A stretch of 64,000 nucleotides of DNA from Aliirhizobium smilacinae (GCF_006335145.1 NZ_VDMN01000001.1:1488001-1552000), one strand, 5' to 3'. Shown: positions 30,094-40,413, counted from the stretch's first letter. Program-made: numbers and translations. Notes: generated by a model not told the origin, from the sequence alone.

Positions 30094-30244
30094 GGCGAGC
30101 CCTTGTGGGTGTAGAAGACCCACATACACTCGCCGATATAGGTGAAATTTTTGCTAAATTTGACTAAAGCCAAGACCAAGTCTTCGGATGCCCGCAGCAA
30201 CGCGCCGGCAACCCATCACAGATCAAACTAATTTAGCGTACCGC

Positions 30245-30379
30245 TTAGAACAGTACCGGTACGGCCAGAAGTGCAGCCGTGGCTCCCACAGCAATCATCA
30301 GCAGGCTGAAGCGAACGAGTTTTACGCGGTCATCAGCCTTGGCAATTGCGATGGCGCGGGCACGGCGAGCATTCGACAT
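30245..30379 (-). CDS. Small single-span membrane protein (44 aa)
   Basis: A 44-residue frame beginning MSNARRARAIAIAKADDRVK, strongly basic, followed by a hydrophobic C-terminal segment from about residue 24 to 44 (FSLLMIAVGATAALLAV). GGAG lies about 9 bases before the ATG. It resembles the 42-aa protein at 72-200 in design though not closely in sequence. Function unknown. The flanks (30094-30244 and 30380-30538) show nothing else I can support. Confidence 0.5.
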   Translation of the reverse strand: MSNARRARAIAIAKADDRVKLVRFSLLMIAVGATAALLAVPVLF

Positions 30380-30538
30380 GGATTGGAACTCCGAGACGAT
30401 AATCAAACCTATAGTGGCAGCCTATTGGGATTTTGAACACTGAAATAAGCTGTCATTGTGGCAGGATCGTCCAGCTATATTAAGAAGTACTGAATGATGC
30501 CATTGCAACCGGAGGAACGCCCGGTTCGATGACGGAAA

Positions 30539-31723
30539 TCAGAGGGCTTCTCCGCAGACATGGCCGGAAGACCATGCCCATTGGAAATTATAACCGCCGA
30601 GCCAGCCGGTGACGTCGACACATTCTCCGATGAAATAGAGGCCGGGCACGGACTTCGCCTGCATCGTCTTCGATTCCAATTCAGAAGTATCGATGCCGCC
30701 GAGCGTGACTTCCGCCGTGCGATAACCTTCGGAGCCCGCGGGGCGGATGCGCCAGTCCTGAATCGAGGCTGCAACGGCATCAAAGATCTTGTCGGAACAG
30801 TCGGCGAGCTTTGTTGCGGCCGGATGTTTCTCGGCAAAGAACTGTGCCAGTCGCTTGGGCAGGATTTCAGCCAAAGCTGTCTGGACGAGCTGCTTGCCGT
30901 TCGCCTTGCGGGCGGCCTTCAGATCATCGGCAATCCTGCGATCCGGCTCGCTCACAATGCTGATCTCGTCGCCTTCGCGCCAATAGGATGAGATCTGCAG
31001 GATTGCAGGACCACTGAGGCCACGGTGGGTGAAGAGCAGCGCTTCGCGAAAGGCGGTCTTGCCGTGGCGGATTTCTGCAGGGACGGCAATGCCCGAGAGC
31101 GGTGCGAGCTTTTCGAGCAGATTGGGATCGAGCGTCAACGGCACGAGGCCGGGGCGGGTTTCGATGAGCTTGAGGCCGAACTGTCTGGCGATGTCATAGG
31201 CCAGACCGGTCGCGCCCATTTTCGGGATGGACTTGCCGCCGGTGGCGACAACGACGGAGCGAGCTTCTATCGTCTCTCCGCCGGATGTGACGACGCGAAA
31301 ACCATCGGCGGACTTTTCGACCGAGGCGACACCGGACTGCAGTTCGAGCTTGGCGCCGGCGGCCTGCATTTCGGACAACAACATGCGGATGATGTCCTTG
31401 GCGCTGTCATCGCAAAAGAGCTGGCCCAATGTCTTTTCCTGGAAGGCAATGCCATGACGGTTGACCAGATCGATGAAATCCTGCGCCGAATAACGGGCGA
31501 GCGCGGATTTGACGAAATGCGGGTTAGAAGAAAGGTAGTTCTTCGGGCTCGCATGGATATTGGTGAAGTTGCAACGGCCGCCGCCGGAGATGCGGATCTT
31601 TTCGCCCGGCCCCTTGGCATGGTCGAGAACCAGAACCGAACGGCCGCGCGCACCGGCACGAATGGCGCACATCATACCCGCCGCGCCTGCGCCCAGGATC
31701 ACCACATCGAATTTACGGGCCAA
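30539..31723 (-). CDS. HI0933-family NAD(P)/FAD-dependent oxidoreductase
   Basis: A 394-residue flavoprotein of the HI0933/BaiN-like family. The dinucleotide-binding motif GAGAAGMMCAIRAGARG lies at about residues 10-26, the family signature ISGGGRCNFTN near 46, and the closing GWLGGYNFQWAWSSG near the C-terminus. I choose the TTG at 31723 because AAGGAG lies six bases upstream and the flavin-binding strand then starts at residue 4; the ATG at 31771 has no ribosome-binding site. Substrate not known for most members. Divergent from puuA, no operon. Confidence 0.83.
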   Translation of the reverse strand: MARKFDVVILGAGAAGMMCAIRAGARGRSVLVLDHAKGPGEKIRISGGGRCNFTNIHASPKNYLSSNPHFVKSALARYSAQDFIDLVNRHGIAFQEKTLGQLFCDDSAKDIIRMLLSEMQAAGAKLELQSGVASVEKSADGFRVVTSGGETIEARSVVVATGGKSIPKMGATGLAYDIARQFGLKLIETRPGLVPLTLDPNLLEKLAPLSGIAVPAEIRHGKTAFREALLFTHRGLSGPAILQISSYWREGDEISIVSEPDRRIADDLKAARKANGKQLVQTALAEILPKRLAQFFAEKHPAATKLADCSDKIFDAVAASIQDWRIRPAGSEGYRTAEVTLGGIDTSELESKTMQAKSVPGLYFIGECVDVTGWLGGYNFQWAWSSGHVCGEAL

Positions 31724-31858
31724 TCGATACTCCTTGGACTTCTGGCGGTTGCCGCCTCCGCTCTTCGCCATAGTTCACCCAAAGTCAACGCCTCCCCCTC
31801 GCCAATCGCCAATCGGTGGCTATGATGGGAACATTCGATCAACCTCACCCGGTGTGTC

Positions 31859-33298
31859 ATGCCCACAAAAAAAGCCAATCCTGCTGCTGAAGTCGGTACG
31901 GTCGCAAAAGCCGCCGTCGCCCAACCCACACTGACCTCGCTTCGCGGCGTGGCGGACTGGCAGGAGGCCGCGGCATGGCTTCGCGCGCGCGGTATCGAGG
32001 ATATCGAATGCATCACACCCGATCTTGCCGGCGTTCCGCGCGGCAAGATGATGCCGTCGTCGAAGTTTACGTCGAACACATCGCTGGCTTTGCCTTCGGC
32101 GCTCTACCGCCACACGATCTCCGGCGAATATCCGGAAGAAACGGCCAATTTCCGCTACGAGCCACGCGACAGCGACCTGAAGCTGACGCCGGATCTTTCG
32201 ACGCTTTCAGTCGTGCCCTGGGAGACGGACCCGACGGCGCAGGTAATCTGCGATATCGTCAATACCGAGGGAAGCGCGGTCAGCTACACGCCGCGCAACG
32301 TGCTGAAGAACGTCGTCCGTCTCTATACCGAGCGCGGCTGGAAGCCGGTCGTGGCGCCGGAAATCGAGTTTTACCTTGTCGCCAAGAACGACGACCCGGA
32401 TTATCCGCTGCATCCGCCGAAGGGACGTTCGGGGCGCTCCATTCTGGGCGGACAGGGATATTCGATCGCCGGCATCAACGAATTCGACGAGTTGATCGAC
32501 GATATCTACCACTTTTCCGAAAAGCAGGGTCTGGAGATCGACACGCTGATCCATGAAGAAGGACCGGCGCAGCTCGAGATCAACCTGCGCCATGGCGATC
32601 CGATCGAGCTTGCCGATCAGGTGTTCATGTTCAAGCGGACGATCCGCGAAGCGGCGATGAAACATGGCATTTATGCCACCTTCATGGCCAAGCCGATGCA
32701 GGGCCAGGCTGGATCCGCCATGCATATCCACCAGTCGGTCGTCGATATCGATAGCGGCAGAAACATCTTCTCCAACAAGGACGGGTCGCCTTCCAAGGAG
32801 TTCTTCCAGTTCATCGGTGGGATGCAGACCTATATTCCAAAGGCGCTGGTGATGATGGCGCCCTATGTGAATTCCTACCGCCGCCTGACGCCGGACATGG
32901 CGGCACCGGTCAACACCGCCTGGGGTTACGATAACCGCACGACGGCTTTCCGGGTGCCGGTGTCCGATCCCGTGGCCCGGCGCGTGGAAAACCGGCTGCC
33001 GAGTTCGGACTCCAACCCGTATCTGGCGCTTGCAGCCTCGCTCGGCTGCGGCCTGCTCGGCATCATGAACAAGATTGATCCGACGCCGCCGACCGACGAA
33101 TCCGCCAATGAAGGCGCGATCGACCTGCCCCGCGACCTGCTCTCGGCCGTGTCGCTGCTGGAAGAGGAGCCGGCGCTGGCGGAAGTCTTCAGCAAGGAAT
33201 TCATCGGCATCTATGCCGGCGTCAAACGCGGCGAATTCGAAACCTTCATGCAGGTGATCAGCCCGTGGGAGCGCGAGTTCCTGCTGCTCAACGTGTGA
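31859..33298 (+). CDS. puuA: Glutamine synthetase-like gamma-glutamylputrescine synthetase
   Basis: A 479-residue glutamine-synthetase-superfamily enzyme, PuuA type, expected to join glutamate to putrescine with ATP as the first step of the Puu pathway. It has the N-terminal beta-grasp block ITPDLAGVPRGKMMPSSKF, the catalytic PEIEFYLV, the AGSAMHIHQS ATP/metal block near residue 280, and PVNTAWGYDNRTTAFRVPVS. The immediately following oxidase (11 bases) and the potFGHI importer in this window support putrescine over other amines. Ribosome-binding site is weak. Confidence 0.88.
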   Translation: MPTKKANPAAEVGTVAKAAVAQPTLTSLRGVADWQEAAAWLRARGIEDIECITPDLAGVPRGKMMPSSKFTSNTSLALPSALYRHTISGEYPEETANFRYEPRDSDLKLTPDLSTLSVVPWETDPTAQVICDIVNTEGSAVSYTPRNVLKNVVRLYTERGWKPVVAPEIEFYLVAKNDDPDYPLHPPKGRSGRSILGGQGYSIAGINEFDELIDDIYHFSEKQGLEIDTLIHEEGPAQLEINLRHGDPIELADQVFMFKRTIREAAMKHGIYATFMAKPMQGQAGSAMHIHQSVVDIDSGRNIFSNKDGSPSKEFFQFIGGMQTYIPKALVMMAPYVNSYRRLTPDMAAPVNTAWGYDNRTTAFRVPVSDPVARRVENRLPSSDSNPYLALAASLGCGLLGIMNKIDPTPPTDESANEGAIDLPRDLLSAVSLLEEEPALAEVFSKEFIGIYAGVKRGEFETFMQVISPWEREFLLLNV

Positions 33299-33309
33299 GG
33301 CCAAGCTCC

Positions 33310-34599
33310 ATGGACACATGGCGGAGCCCGATCGCACCGGGTCTTTCCTGGTATCAGGCGAGCGTTGACGAACGCCCGACCTATGCTTCGCTCGACGGAT
33401 CGCAGACCGTCGACGTGACGATCATTGGTGGCGGTTATACCGGATTGCAGGCCGCCTGCAGTCTGGCCGCTGCAGGTGTTTCGGTGGCGCTGATCGAGGG
33501 CGGGCATTTCGGCGATGGCGGTTCCGGCCGCAACGGCGGGCAGCTGGGCACCGGTCAGCGCTGGTGGCCGGAAGAAGCAGAGAAGGAACTCGGCTTCGAG
33601 CGTTCGAAACTGCTGTTCGACATGGCAGAAAACGCCAAGCGCTATCTCCACGATTTTGCGACAGTGAACGGCATAGACATGGATTACATGCCGGGCCAGC
33701 TCAACGTGTCACACAAACCGGGTTATGAGCGCGATTACCGCGCCAATGCGGAGATCGCCGCCGAGCGCTACGGCTATCCGCATGTGAGCTTCATGGACAA
33801 GACGGAGACGGAGGAGCGCGTCGGCACGAAGGACTATTATTGCGGCGTGCGCGATACCGGCACCGGCCATATCCATCCGCTGAAACTGCTGATCGGACTG
33901 GCGAAGGTGGCAAAGGCTGCAGGCGCCGGCATCTATGAAAACACCAGAGCGACGGCGATCCGCCGCGAGGGCGGCAAGATCAAGGTCGAGACGGCGAATG
34001 GCACGCTGACATCCGATCGGGTGCTGATCGCCACCAATGCCTATGTCGGCGACCTCGAACCGGTTACCTCCGCACATGTTATGCCGATAGGGTCGTTCAT
34101 CGCGGCGACGGAACCGCTCGACGCTTTTCCGCATGTCATCCCCGGAAGCGAGGCGGTCTGCGACAGTCGCTTCGTCGTGCGCTATTTCCGCAAGTCGAAA
34201 GACAACCGGCTGCTATTCGGCGGCCGCGAGGTCTACAGTTCGAAAGATCCGAGCGATACGGCGGAAGCTATCCGCAAACAGATCGTCACCACCTATCCGG
34301 CGCTGAAGAACGTTAAAGTAACCCATGCCTGGGGCGGCAATGTGGGGATCACCCTACCGCGGCGACCTTTCGTGCGCGAGGTCATGCCCGGCGTGACTTC
34401 GATCGGCGGTTATTCCGGCCATGGCGTCATGCTGTCAAATTATTGTGGCAAGCTTTATGCTGAAATGGTCGCCGGGCGCAAAAGCGAACTCGACGCGCTG
34501 GCCGATCTTGATATATCCGCCTTTCCCGGAGGACATGCTATGCGTAAACCCCTGCTTTTCCTTGCATTAACCTGGTTCGCGCTAAGAGATCGCATCTGA
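33310..34599 (+). CDS. puuB: Gamma-glutamylputrescine oxidase (FAD)
   Basis: A 429-residue FAD-dependent amine oxidase of the DAO fold, PuuB/OrdL type, oxidising gamma-glutamylputrescine to the aminobutyraldehyde. The FAD motif IIGGGYTGLQAACSLAAAG is at about residues 38-56, followed by HFGDGGSGRNGGQLGTG, and near the C-terminus VTHAWGGNVGITLPRRP and GGYSGHGVMLSNYCGK. Start MDTWRSPIAPGLSW at 33310, 11 bases after puuA, so co-transcribed. The last 20 residues (PLLFLALTWFALR) are hydrophobic, which is unusual, but no frameshift is visible. Confidence 0.88.
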   Translation: MDTWRSPIAPGLSWYQASVDERPTYASLDGSQTVDVTIIGGGYTGLQAACSLAAAGVSVALIEGGHFGDGGSGRNGGQLGTGQRWWPEEAEKELGFERSKLLFDMAENAKRYLHDFATVNGIDMDYMPGQLNVSHKPGYERDYRANAEIAAERYGYPHVSFMDKTETEERVGTKDYYCGVRDTGTGHIHPLKLLIGLAKVAKAAGAGIYENTRATAIRREGGKIKVETANGTLTSDRVLIATNAYVGDLEPVTSAHVMPIGSFIAATEPLDAFPHVIPGSEAVCDSRFVVRYFRKSKDNRLLFGGREVYSSKDPSDTAEAIRKQIVTTYPALKNVKVTHAWGGNVGITLPRRPFVREVMPGVTSIGGYSGHGVMLSNYCGKLYAEMVAGRKSELDALADLDISAFPGGHAMRKPLLFLALTWFALRDRI

Positions 34600-34623
34600 A
34601 AGCGACATTCGGACTAGAATTTT

Positions 34624-34638
34624 TAAATCGATTAGCAT
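34624..34638. promoter_or_regulatory. AATCGATT-centred motif upstream of zwf
   Basis: TAAATCGATTAGCAT, one base different from the motif upstream of xfp, ends 35 bases before the zwf start. See the xfp site at 4534-4548. A LacI/GalR-type operator is the most likely identity; in S. meliloti the ED operon is reported to be under the LacI-type regulator PckR. Confidence 0.4.
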
Positions 34639-34673
34639 AAGACACACCAACCACACACGATGAAAGTTGAGCG

Positions 34674-36152
34674 ATGAGCAGCCAGATCATTCCAGTGGAA
34701 CCATTCGATTGCATCGTCTTCGGCGCAACCGGGGACCTTGCAGAGCGCAAGCTTCTTCCGGCGCTGTATCACCGGCAGATCGAAGGCCAGTTCACGGAGC
34801 CGACGCGGATCATCGGCGCGTCCCGCAGTGCGCTTTCCAATGAGGAATATCGCAAGTTCGCCGAGGATGCGCTCAAGGAGCACCTGAAGAAGGGCGAATA
34901 TGACGAGGCCCAGGTCAAGGCCTTCTGCGAACGCATCTATTATATCTCCGTCGATGCCAAGTCCGATCAGGGCTGGGATAAGCTGAAAAAGATCCTCGAC
35001 GAGGGCAGTGGCAAGGACCGCATCCGCGCCTTCTATCTGGCCGTCGCTCCGGGCATTTTCGGCGCGATCTCGGAAAAGATCCGTGACCACAAGCTGATCA
35101 CCAAGTTGACCCGCATCGTCGTCGAAAAGCCGATCGGCCGCGACCTTGCTTCGGCGCTCGAACTGAACGACACGATCGGCAAGGTGTTCAAGGAAGAACA
35201 GATTTACCGTATCGACCATTATCTGGGCAAGGAAACCGTCCAGAACCTGATGGCGTTGCGTTTCGCAAACGCGCTCTACGAGCCGCTGTGGAACGCCAAT
35301 TATATCGACCACGTTCAGATCACCGTGGCGGAAGCCGTCGGTCTGGAAGGCCGCGCGGGCTATTATGACACCGCCGGTGCGCTGCGCGACATGGTGCAGA
35401 ACCATATCATGCAGCTGCTTTGCCTCGTGGCTATGGAAACGCCGTCGTCGATGAATTCCGAAGCGGTGCGTGACGAAAAGCTCAAGGTCCTGCGGGCGCT
35501 GAAGCCGATCAATGCCGATAATTGCGAGCAGATGACGGTGCGCGGCCAATACCGCGCCGGCGCTTCCGCAGGCGGCCCGGTCAAGGGTTATCTGGAAGAG
35601 CTGGAAGGCGGAGTTTCCAACACCGAAACCTTCGTCGCCATCAAGGCCGAGATCAACAACTGGCGTTGGGCGGGCGTTCCCTTCTACATTCGTACGGGCA
35701 AGCGCCTGACGGAGCGGATGTCGGAAATCGTCATCACCTTCAAGCCAGTGCCGCACAACATTTTCGACAGCGCGGCGGGCCGCATTTCGGCCAACCAGCT
35801 GATCATCCGCCTGCAGCCGGACGAAGGCGTCAAGCAATCGCTGATGATCAAGGATCCGGGTCCAGGCGGCATGCGCCTGCGCAACGTTTCGCTCGACATG
35901 AGCTTTGCAGCGGCCTTCAACGTGCGCAGCCCGGACGCCTACGAGCGCCTGCTGATGGACACGATTCGTGCCAACCAGACGCTGTTCATGCGCCGCGACG
36001 AAGTGGAAGCGGCATGGCAGTGGGTCGATCCGATCCTCAAGGGCTGGGAAGAAACCGCACAACTGGCACAGGGCTACACCGCCGGCACTTGGGGTCCGAG
36101 CCAGGCGATCGCGCTGATCGAACGTGACGGCCGCACCTGGCACGAAGGTTGA
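34674..36152 (+). CDS. zwf: Glucose-6-phosphate 1-dehydrogenase
   Basis: A 492-residue glucose-6-phosphate dehydrogenase making 6-phosphogluconolactone and NAD(P)H, first step of the Entner-Doudoroff and oxidative pentose routes. The cofactor motif VFGATGDLAERKLLPALY is at residues 15-32, the catalytic RIDHYLGKE block has its His at about residue 182, and PFYIRTGKRL lies near 340. Length normal. First gene of zwf-pgl-edd, an order known in several rhizobia, with pgl six bases downstream. Confidence 0.96.
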   Translation: MSSQIIPVEPFDCIVFGATGDLAERKLLPALYHRQIEGQFTEPTRIIGASRSALSNEEYRKFAEDALKEHLKKGEYDEAQVKAFCERIYYISVDAKSDQGWDKLKKILDEGSGKDRIRAFYLAVAPGIFGAISEKIRDHKLITKLTRIVVEKPIGRDLASALELNDTIGKVFKEEQIYRIDHYLGKETVQNLMALRFANALYEPLWNANYIDHVQITVAEAVGLEGRAGYYDTAGALRDMVQNHIMQLLCLVAMETPSSMNSEAVRDEKLKVLRALKPINADNCEQMTVRGQYRAGASAGGPVKGYLEELEGGVSNTETFVAIKAEINNWRWAGVPFYIRTGKRLTERMSEIVITFKPVPHNIFDSAAGRISANQLIIRLQPDEGVKQSLMIKDPGPGGMRLRNVSLDMSFAAAFNVRSPDAYERLLMDTIRANQTLFMRRDEVEAAWQWVDPILKGWEETAQLAQGYTAGTWGPSQAIALIERDGRTWHEG

Positions 36153-36158
36153 TCGATC

Positions 36159-36857
36159 ATGGCTTCGACTTTGCATAGCTTTGACGATGGAGCCGCACTG
36201 GCCGCAGCCTTGGCCGACGAGGTTGCAGCGCGGCTGAAGGTGGCGATTTCGGACAGGGGAGCGGCATCGATTGCCGTCTCCGGCGGATCGACGCCGAAGC
36301 GGTTCTTCGAGGCGCTGTCAGGCAAGGATATCGACTGGAGCAAGGTGACGGTGGTGCTGGTGGACGAACGGTTCGTACCGGCCGACAGTCCGCGTTCCAA
36401 CCACCTTCTGGTGGCGACGCATCTCTTGAAGGACAAGGCCGCAGCTGCGACCTTTGTCCCTCTTTACCATGAGGCGCCTTCGATAGACGCTGCTGCTCAG
36501 ATCGCAACGAAGGAAACGGCTTCGGTCGGAAAACCGTTCGATGTCGCGATCCTCGGCATGGGCGGTGACGGCCACACGGCATCGTTCTTCCCGCATGGCA
36601 ACCATCTTGCCACGGCGCTCGATCTTTCGACGCCGCCCGGCGTGATGACCATGGCGGCGGCAGGGGCCGGCGAGGAACGACTGACCTTCACCTTCTCGGC
36701 CCTTTCGGATGCGCGCCTGCTGGTGCTGCATATCGAAGGCCAAGAGAAGAAGGACGTGCTTGCCAAGGCTCAGGCCGGATCGGACGAAACGGAAATGCCG
36801 ATCCGCGCCGTACTGAACCGGGCGGCCTCTCCGCTCAATATATACTGGGCTCCATAG
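36159..36857 (+). CDS. pgl: 6-phosphogluconolactonase
   Basis: A 232-residue lactonase of the NagB/SOL family that hydrolyses 6-phosphogluconolactone. Signatures: [15 protein letters not shown] near residue 40, [14 protein letters not shown] near 68, and [15 protein letters not shown] near 130. It starts six bases after zwf and is followed by edd 109 bases on, as part of the same ED operon. Confidence 0.94.
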   Translation: MASTLHSFDDGAALAAALADEVAARLKVAISDRGAASIAVSGGSTPKRFFEALSGKDIDWSKVTVVLVDERFVPADSPRSNHLLVATHLLKDKAAAATFVPLYHEAPSIDAAAQIATKETASVGKPFDVAILGMGGDGHTASFFPHGNHLATALDLSTPPGVMTMAAAGAGEERLTFTFSALSDARLLVLHIEGQEKKDVLAKAQAGSDETEMPIRAVLNRAASPLNIYWAP

Positions 36858-36966
36858 CGAGCCTGTTCCGGCGTCCGCCAACAAGGGCGCCGGCAGATTT
36901 ATCATATCCATGATCCCGGTGGCTTCGGCCTCTCCCAAACCGGGATGGACCGAAGGAGACTTTGAC

Positions 36967-38784
36967 ATGGCCGCGCATCCCAGCATCCAGGCTATTACGG
37001 CAAGGATCGTCGAACGTTCCAAACCGCATCGCGAAGCCTATCTCGATCGATTGCAGCGGGCAGTCGCCAAGGGGCCGCATCGAACGGTTCTTTCCTGCGG
37101 CAACCTTGCCCACGGTTTTGCGGTCTGTTCCCCCGCCGAGAAGGACGCGCTTGCAGGCGACGTCGTCCCGAACCTCGGCATCATCACTGCCTATAACGAC
37201 ATGCTCTCGGCGCACCAGCCCTACGAGACGTTTCCGCAGATCATCCGCGACGCGGCACGCGAGGCCGGCGGCATCGCACAGGTAGCGGGCGCCGTACCTG
37301 CCATGTGCGACGGCGTCACCCAGGGCCAGCCGGGCATGGAACTGTCGCTGTTTTCGCGCGATACGATCGCCATGGCAGCCGGTATCGGCCTTTCGCACAA
37401 CATGTTCGATGCCTCGGTCTATCTCGGCATCTGCGACAAGATCGTTCCGGGCCTTGTGATCGCGGCGCTTTCCTTCGGGCATCTGCCAGCCGTGTTCATT
37501 CCGGCAGGTCCGATGACATCAGGCCTGCCCAATGACGAAAAGTCGCGCATCCGCCAGCTTTATGCGGAAGGCAAGATCGGCCGCGCCGAACTGCTGGAAG
37601 CCGAGTCCAAGTCCTATCACGGGCCGGGCACCTGCACCTTTTACGGCACGGCCAATTCCAACCAGATGCTGATGGAGATCATGGGCTTCCACATGCCCGG
37701 TGCTTCCTTCGTCAACCCGGGCACGCCGCTACGCGAAGCGCTGACCCGCGAAGCCGCCAAGCGGGCGCTCGCCATCACCGCACAGGGCAACGAATTCACG
37801 CCGGCCGGCGAAATGATCGACGAACGTTCGATCGTCAACGGCGTCGTCGGCCTGCATGCGACCGGCGGCTCGACCAACCACACGATGCATCTCGTAGCGA
37901 TGGCCCGTGCGGCCGGCATTCACCTGACATGGCAGGATATTTCCGAGCTTTCCGACGCCGTTCCGCTTCTCGCCCGCGTCTACCCGAACGGGCTTGCAGA
38001 CGTGAACCATTTCCACGCGGCCGGCGGCATGGGTTTCCTGATCAAACAATTGCTGCGTGGAGGTTATGTGCATGACGACGTGCGCACCGTCTTCGGCCAC
38101 GGGCTCGAAGCCTATACGGTCGAGGCCAAGCTGGGCGCCGAGGGCCAGGTCACACGCGAAAGCGTGCCTGAGGTCAGCGGCGACCCGAAGGTGCTGACGA
38201 CGGTCGACCAGCCGTTCCAGAAGAGCGGCGGATTGAAGATGCTGACCGGCAATGTCGGCCTCGGCGTCATCAAGATCTCGGCCGTCAAGCCGGAGCGGCA
38301 CATCATCGAGGCACCCGCCGTCGTCTTTCAGGACCAGCAGGGCTTGCAGGACGCGTTCAAGCGCGGCGAACTGAACCGTGATTTCGTCGCCGTCGTCCGT
38401 TTCCAGGGACCGAAGGCGAACGGCATGCCGGAACTTCACCGCCTGACGCCGCCACTCGGCGTGCTGCAGGATCGCGGCTTCAAGGTGGCTCTCGTTACCG
38501 ACGGGCGCATGTCGGGCGCATCCGGCAAGGTGCCGGCAGCGATCCACATGACGCCGGAAGCATCCGATGGCGGCGCGATCGCCAAGATCCGCGATGGGGA
38601 CATGATCCGTCTTGATGCGGTTGCGGGCACGCTGGAAGTTCTGGTCGATGCGGCCGAGTTTGATGCGCGCATACCGGCAGTGGCCGATCTTTCCGAAAAC
38701 GAATTCGGCATGGGCCGCGAACTGTTTTCCGCCTTCCGCCGCAATGTCGGACGGGCGGATCAGGGCGCAAGCGTGTTTGCCTGA
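36967..38784 (+). CDS. edd: Phosphogluconate dehydratase
   Basis: A 605-residue IlvD/Edd-family [4Fe-4S] dehydratase converting 6-phosphogluconate to KDPG, the key ED step. Cluster and family blocks: [28 protein letters not shown] [50 protein letters not shown], and [17 protein letters not shown]. The start [10 protein letters not shown] at 36967 follows AAGGAGAC; an in-frame ATG at 36910 is less well placed. Last gene of the operon; no eda is adjacent. Confidence 0.96.
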   Translation: MAAHPSIQAITARIVERSKPHREAYLDRLQRAVAKGPHRTVLSCGNLAHGFAVCSPAEKDALAGDVVPNLGIITAYNDMLSAHQPYETFPQIIRDAAREAGGIAQVAGAVPAMCDGVTQGQPGMELSLFSRDTIAMAAGIGLSHNMFDASVYLGICDKIVPGLVIAALSFGHLPAVFIPAGPMTSGLPNDEKSRIRQLYAEGKIGRAELLEAESKSYHGPGTCTFYGTANSNQMLMEIMGFHMPGASFVNPGTPLREALTREAAKRALAITAQGNEFTPAGEMIDERSIVNGVVGLHATGGSTNHTMHLVAMARAAGIHLTWQDISELSDAVPLLARVYPNGLADVNHFHAAGGMGFLIKQLLRGGYVHDDVRTVFGHGLEAYTVEAKLGAEGQVTRESVPEVSGDPKVLTTVDQPFQKSGGLKMLTGNVGLGVIKISAVKPERHIIEAPAVVFQDQQGLQDAFKRGELNRDFVAVVRFQGPKANGMPELHRLTPPLGVLQDRGFKVALVTDGRMSGASGKVPAAIHMTPEASDGGAIAKIRDGDMIRLDAVAGTLEVLVDAAEFDARIPAVADLSENEFGMGRELFSAFRRNVGRADQGASVFA

Positions 38785-38818
38785 AGCACCGGCAAGACGC
38801 GTCTTCCGTCTTTATCAA

Positions 38819-38844
38819 GTAGCCGCAGTTCCATCTGCGGCTAC
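38819..38844 (+). terminator. Hairpin after edd
   Basis: A perfect 10-bp stem GTAGCCGCAG / CTGCGGCTAC with loop TTCCAT between the convergent edd and cysteine-hydrolase genes. No T-run follows on either side, so it may act only as a stabiliser or a weak terminator. Confidence 0.5.
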
Positions 38845-38852
38845 ACTCCAGC

Positions 38853-39356
38853 TCAGGGCCAGACTTCGGCGGCGTTCAGCGCCGGCAGTTTCGACCTCAG
38901 CGCACTGAGCGCGATTGCGTGGACGACTTCGATCGGAGCAGTGCAGAGGTCTGCGATGACGCTGACATCGAATGCATCTGCGTCCCGCGACATTGCCGTG
39001 AAGGCAACGCAGTTCTGCGTCATCATCCCGCAGACAAGCAGCGAGGTCACTCCGTCGAGATGCGCGGCAAGATCGGTCTCCTGAAAGGCATCCGCAAACC
39101 GCTTGGTCACGACAGGTGCGTCCCCGGCTGCAGCCTTTATCGCCGGTCGGATTGCACTGCCTTCACCACCGGCCGCGAATAGGCCCGTCGCAGCCGCAGA
39201 CACATGCTGCACGAGTACGATCCGGTCTCCTGCCTTGCGGGCTTGCGCTATCGCCTCAATGACACGGGCCTCCACCTCCAGCGCCTGATGCAGCGGAAGG
39301 ACACCTCCGGCGAAATAATCGTTCTGGATGTCGATGACGAGAAGCGCTCGGCTCAT
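38853..39356 (-). CDS. Isochorismatase-like cysteine hydrolase
   Basis: A 167-residue member of the isochorismatase/nicotinamidase hydrolase family. The catalytic triad is readable: Asp9 in LLVIDIQNDYF, Lys84 or Lys85 in VVTKRFADAF, and Cys in VCGMMTQNCVAFT. The exact substrate (amide or vinyl ether) cannot be told. Good ribosome-binding site GGAGGAAAT. It is divergent from a GlxA-type regulator, across 92 bases that include TGGCCC and GGGCCA half-sites (39414 and 39443), and is probably its target. Confidence 0.85.
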   Translation of the reverse strand: MSRALLVIDIQNDYFAGGVLPLHQALEVEARVIEAIAQARKAGDRIVLVQHVSAAATGLFAAGGEGSAIRPAIKAAAGDAPVVTKRFADAFQETDLAAHLDGVTSLLVCGMMTQNCVAFTAMSRDADAFDVSVIADLCTAPIEVVHAIALSALRSKLPALNAAEVWP

Positions 39357-39448
39357 GAGATTTCCTCCGGTTGAATATGAGTATCTCTATCCCGCTATAT
39401 GAATGGTTTTGAGTGGCCCGATGGACATCATTGGGGTAAATTGGGCCA

Positions 39449-40384
39449 ATGCGCATTGCCATCATCGCCTATGACGGGATCAGCCCGTTCATGCTTTCCA
39501 CGCCGCTGGCCGTATTCGGCGAGCCCTTCGTTGCCGGAGGACACGAGGTATGGGTCTGCGGCGAGAATAGCCGGGTATCGGCAACGGGTGGCCTGTCGAT
39601 CGATACACCTTACGGGCTGGAAAAGGCCGGCGCTGCGGATGTGGTGATCCTGCCCGGATGGAGAAATGCCGACGAAGCCATACCAGCCGAAATCATTCGC
39701 GAGATTTCGATGGCGGCAGAGCGTGGTGCCATGGTTGCAGGCCTATGCCTGGGTGCATTCGGACTGGCTGAAGCCGGCCTGCTGGACGGCCGTCGCGCCA
39801 CCACTCATTGGGCCAGGATCGAGACATTCGCGGCGCGTTATCCTCGGGTCACTGTCGATCCGGGTGCAATCTTCGTCGATGAGGGAATGGTGCTGACATC
39901 TGCCGGGATTGCTTCGGGGCTGGATTGCTGCCTGCACATTCTTGCTCGCCTGTCTGGCAGTGCAGAAGCGAACCGCGTTGCCCGCCATCTCGTACTGGCA
40001 ACGCAAAGAAGCGGCGGGCAACCGCAGCTGATCGAGCGGCCGGTTCCTGCATCGTCAGCCGATCTCCGGGTCGCCAGGATTCTGGATGACCTTATCGCCA
40101 ACCCGACAGGCGTACCGTCTCTCGACGACCTGGCCGAAAGAGCCGGCATGAGCCGACGCGGCTTCAGCCGGCATATTCGTGCCCAAACCGGCGACAATCT
40201 TGTAGCGTGGCTGCGTCGTGCACGGGTGGCCAGAGCCCAGACGTTTCTGCTCGAAGGGGTGAGTGGTCTCGATCAGATCGCAGGCCGTTGCGGCTTTCCG
40301 GATGCGAAATCCCTACGCCAGGCGTTTCATACAGAGGTGGGCGTCACGCCCAAACAGTGGCAGGCGAGGCAGAGGCTCAGTTAG
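39449..40384 (+). CDS. GlxA-type AraC regulator with DJ-1/PfpI domain
   Basis: A 311-residue regulator: an N-terminal DJ-1/PfpI-like domain (about 1-180, with the nucleophile-elbow block VAGLCLGAFGLAEAGLLDG) and a C-terminal AraC helix-turn-helix (about 215-305, SLDDLAERAGMSRRGFSRHI and then IAGRCGFPDAKSLRQAFH). This is the GlxA/ArgR/FtrA layout, often controlling amino-acid or amine degradation. Divergent from the cysteine hydrolase, its probable target. Confidence 0.88.
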   Translation: MRIAIIAYDGISPFMLSTPLAVFGEPFVAGGHEVWVCGENSRVSATGGLSIDTPYGLEKAGAADVVILPGWRNADEAIPAEIIREISMAAERGAMVAGLCLGAFGLAEAGLLDGRRATTHWARIETFAARYPRVTVDPGAIFVDEGMVLTSAGIASGLDCCLHILARLSGSAEANRVARHLVLATQRSGGQPQLIERPVPASSADLRVARILDDLIANPTGVPSLDDLAERAGMSRRGFSRHIRAQTGDNLVAWLRRARVARAQTFLLEGVSGLDQIAGRCGFPDAKSLRQAFHTEVGVTPKQWQARQRLS

Positions 40385-40413
40385 CCGCGGGCTACACATC
40401 TGCCTCTACGTAT

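Noticed and set aside
28573..30114. 513-codon frame opposite the Cache chemoreceptor
   Set aside because: Antisense of a clear MCP gene; no domain and no start signal.
34632..36176. 514-codon frame opposite zwf
   Set aside because: Antisense of an unmistakable G6PDH gene; typical high-GC shadow frame.
39414..39448. TGGCCC/GGGCCA half-sites as an operator feature
   Set aside because: Six-base GC-rich arms 23 bases apart are expected by chance at this GC content; mentioned only in the hydrolase entry.
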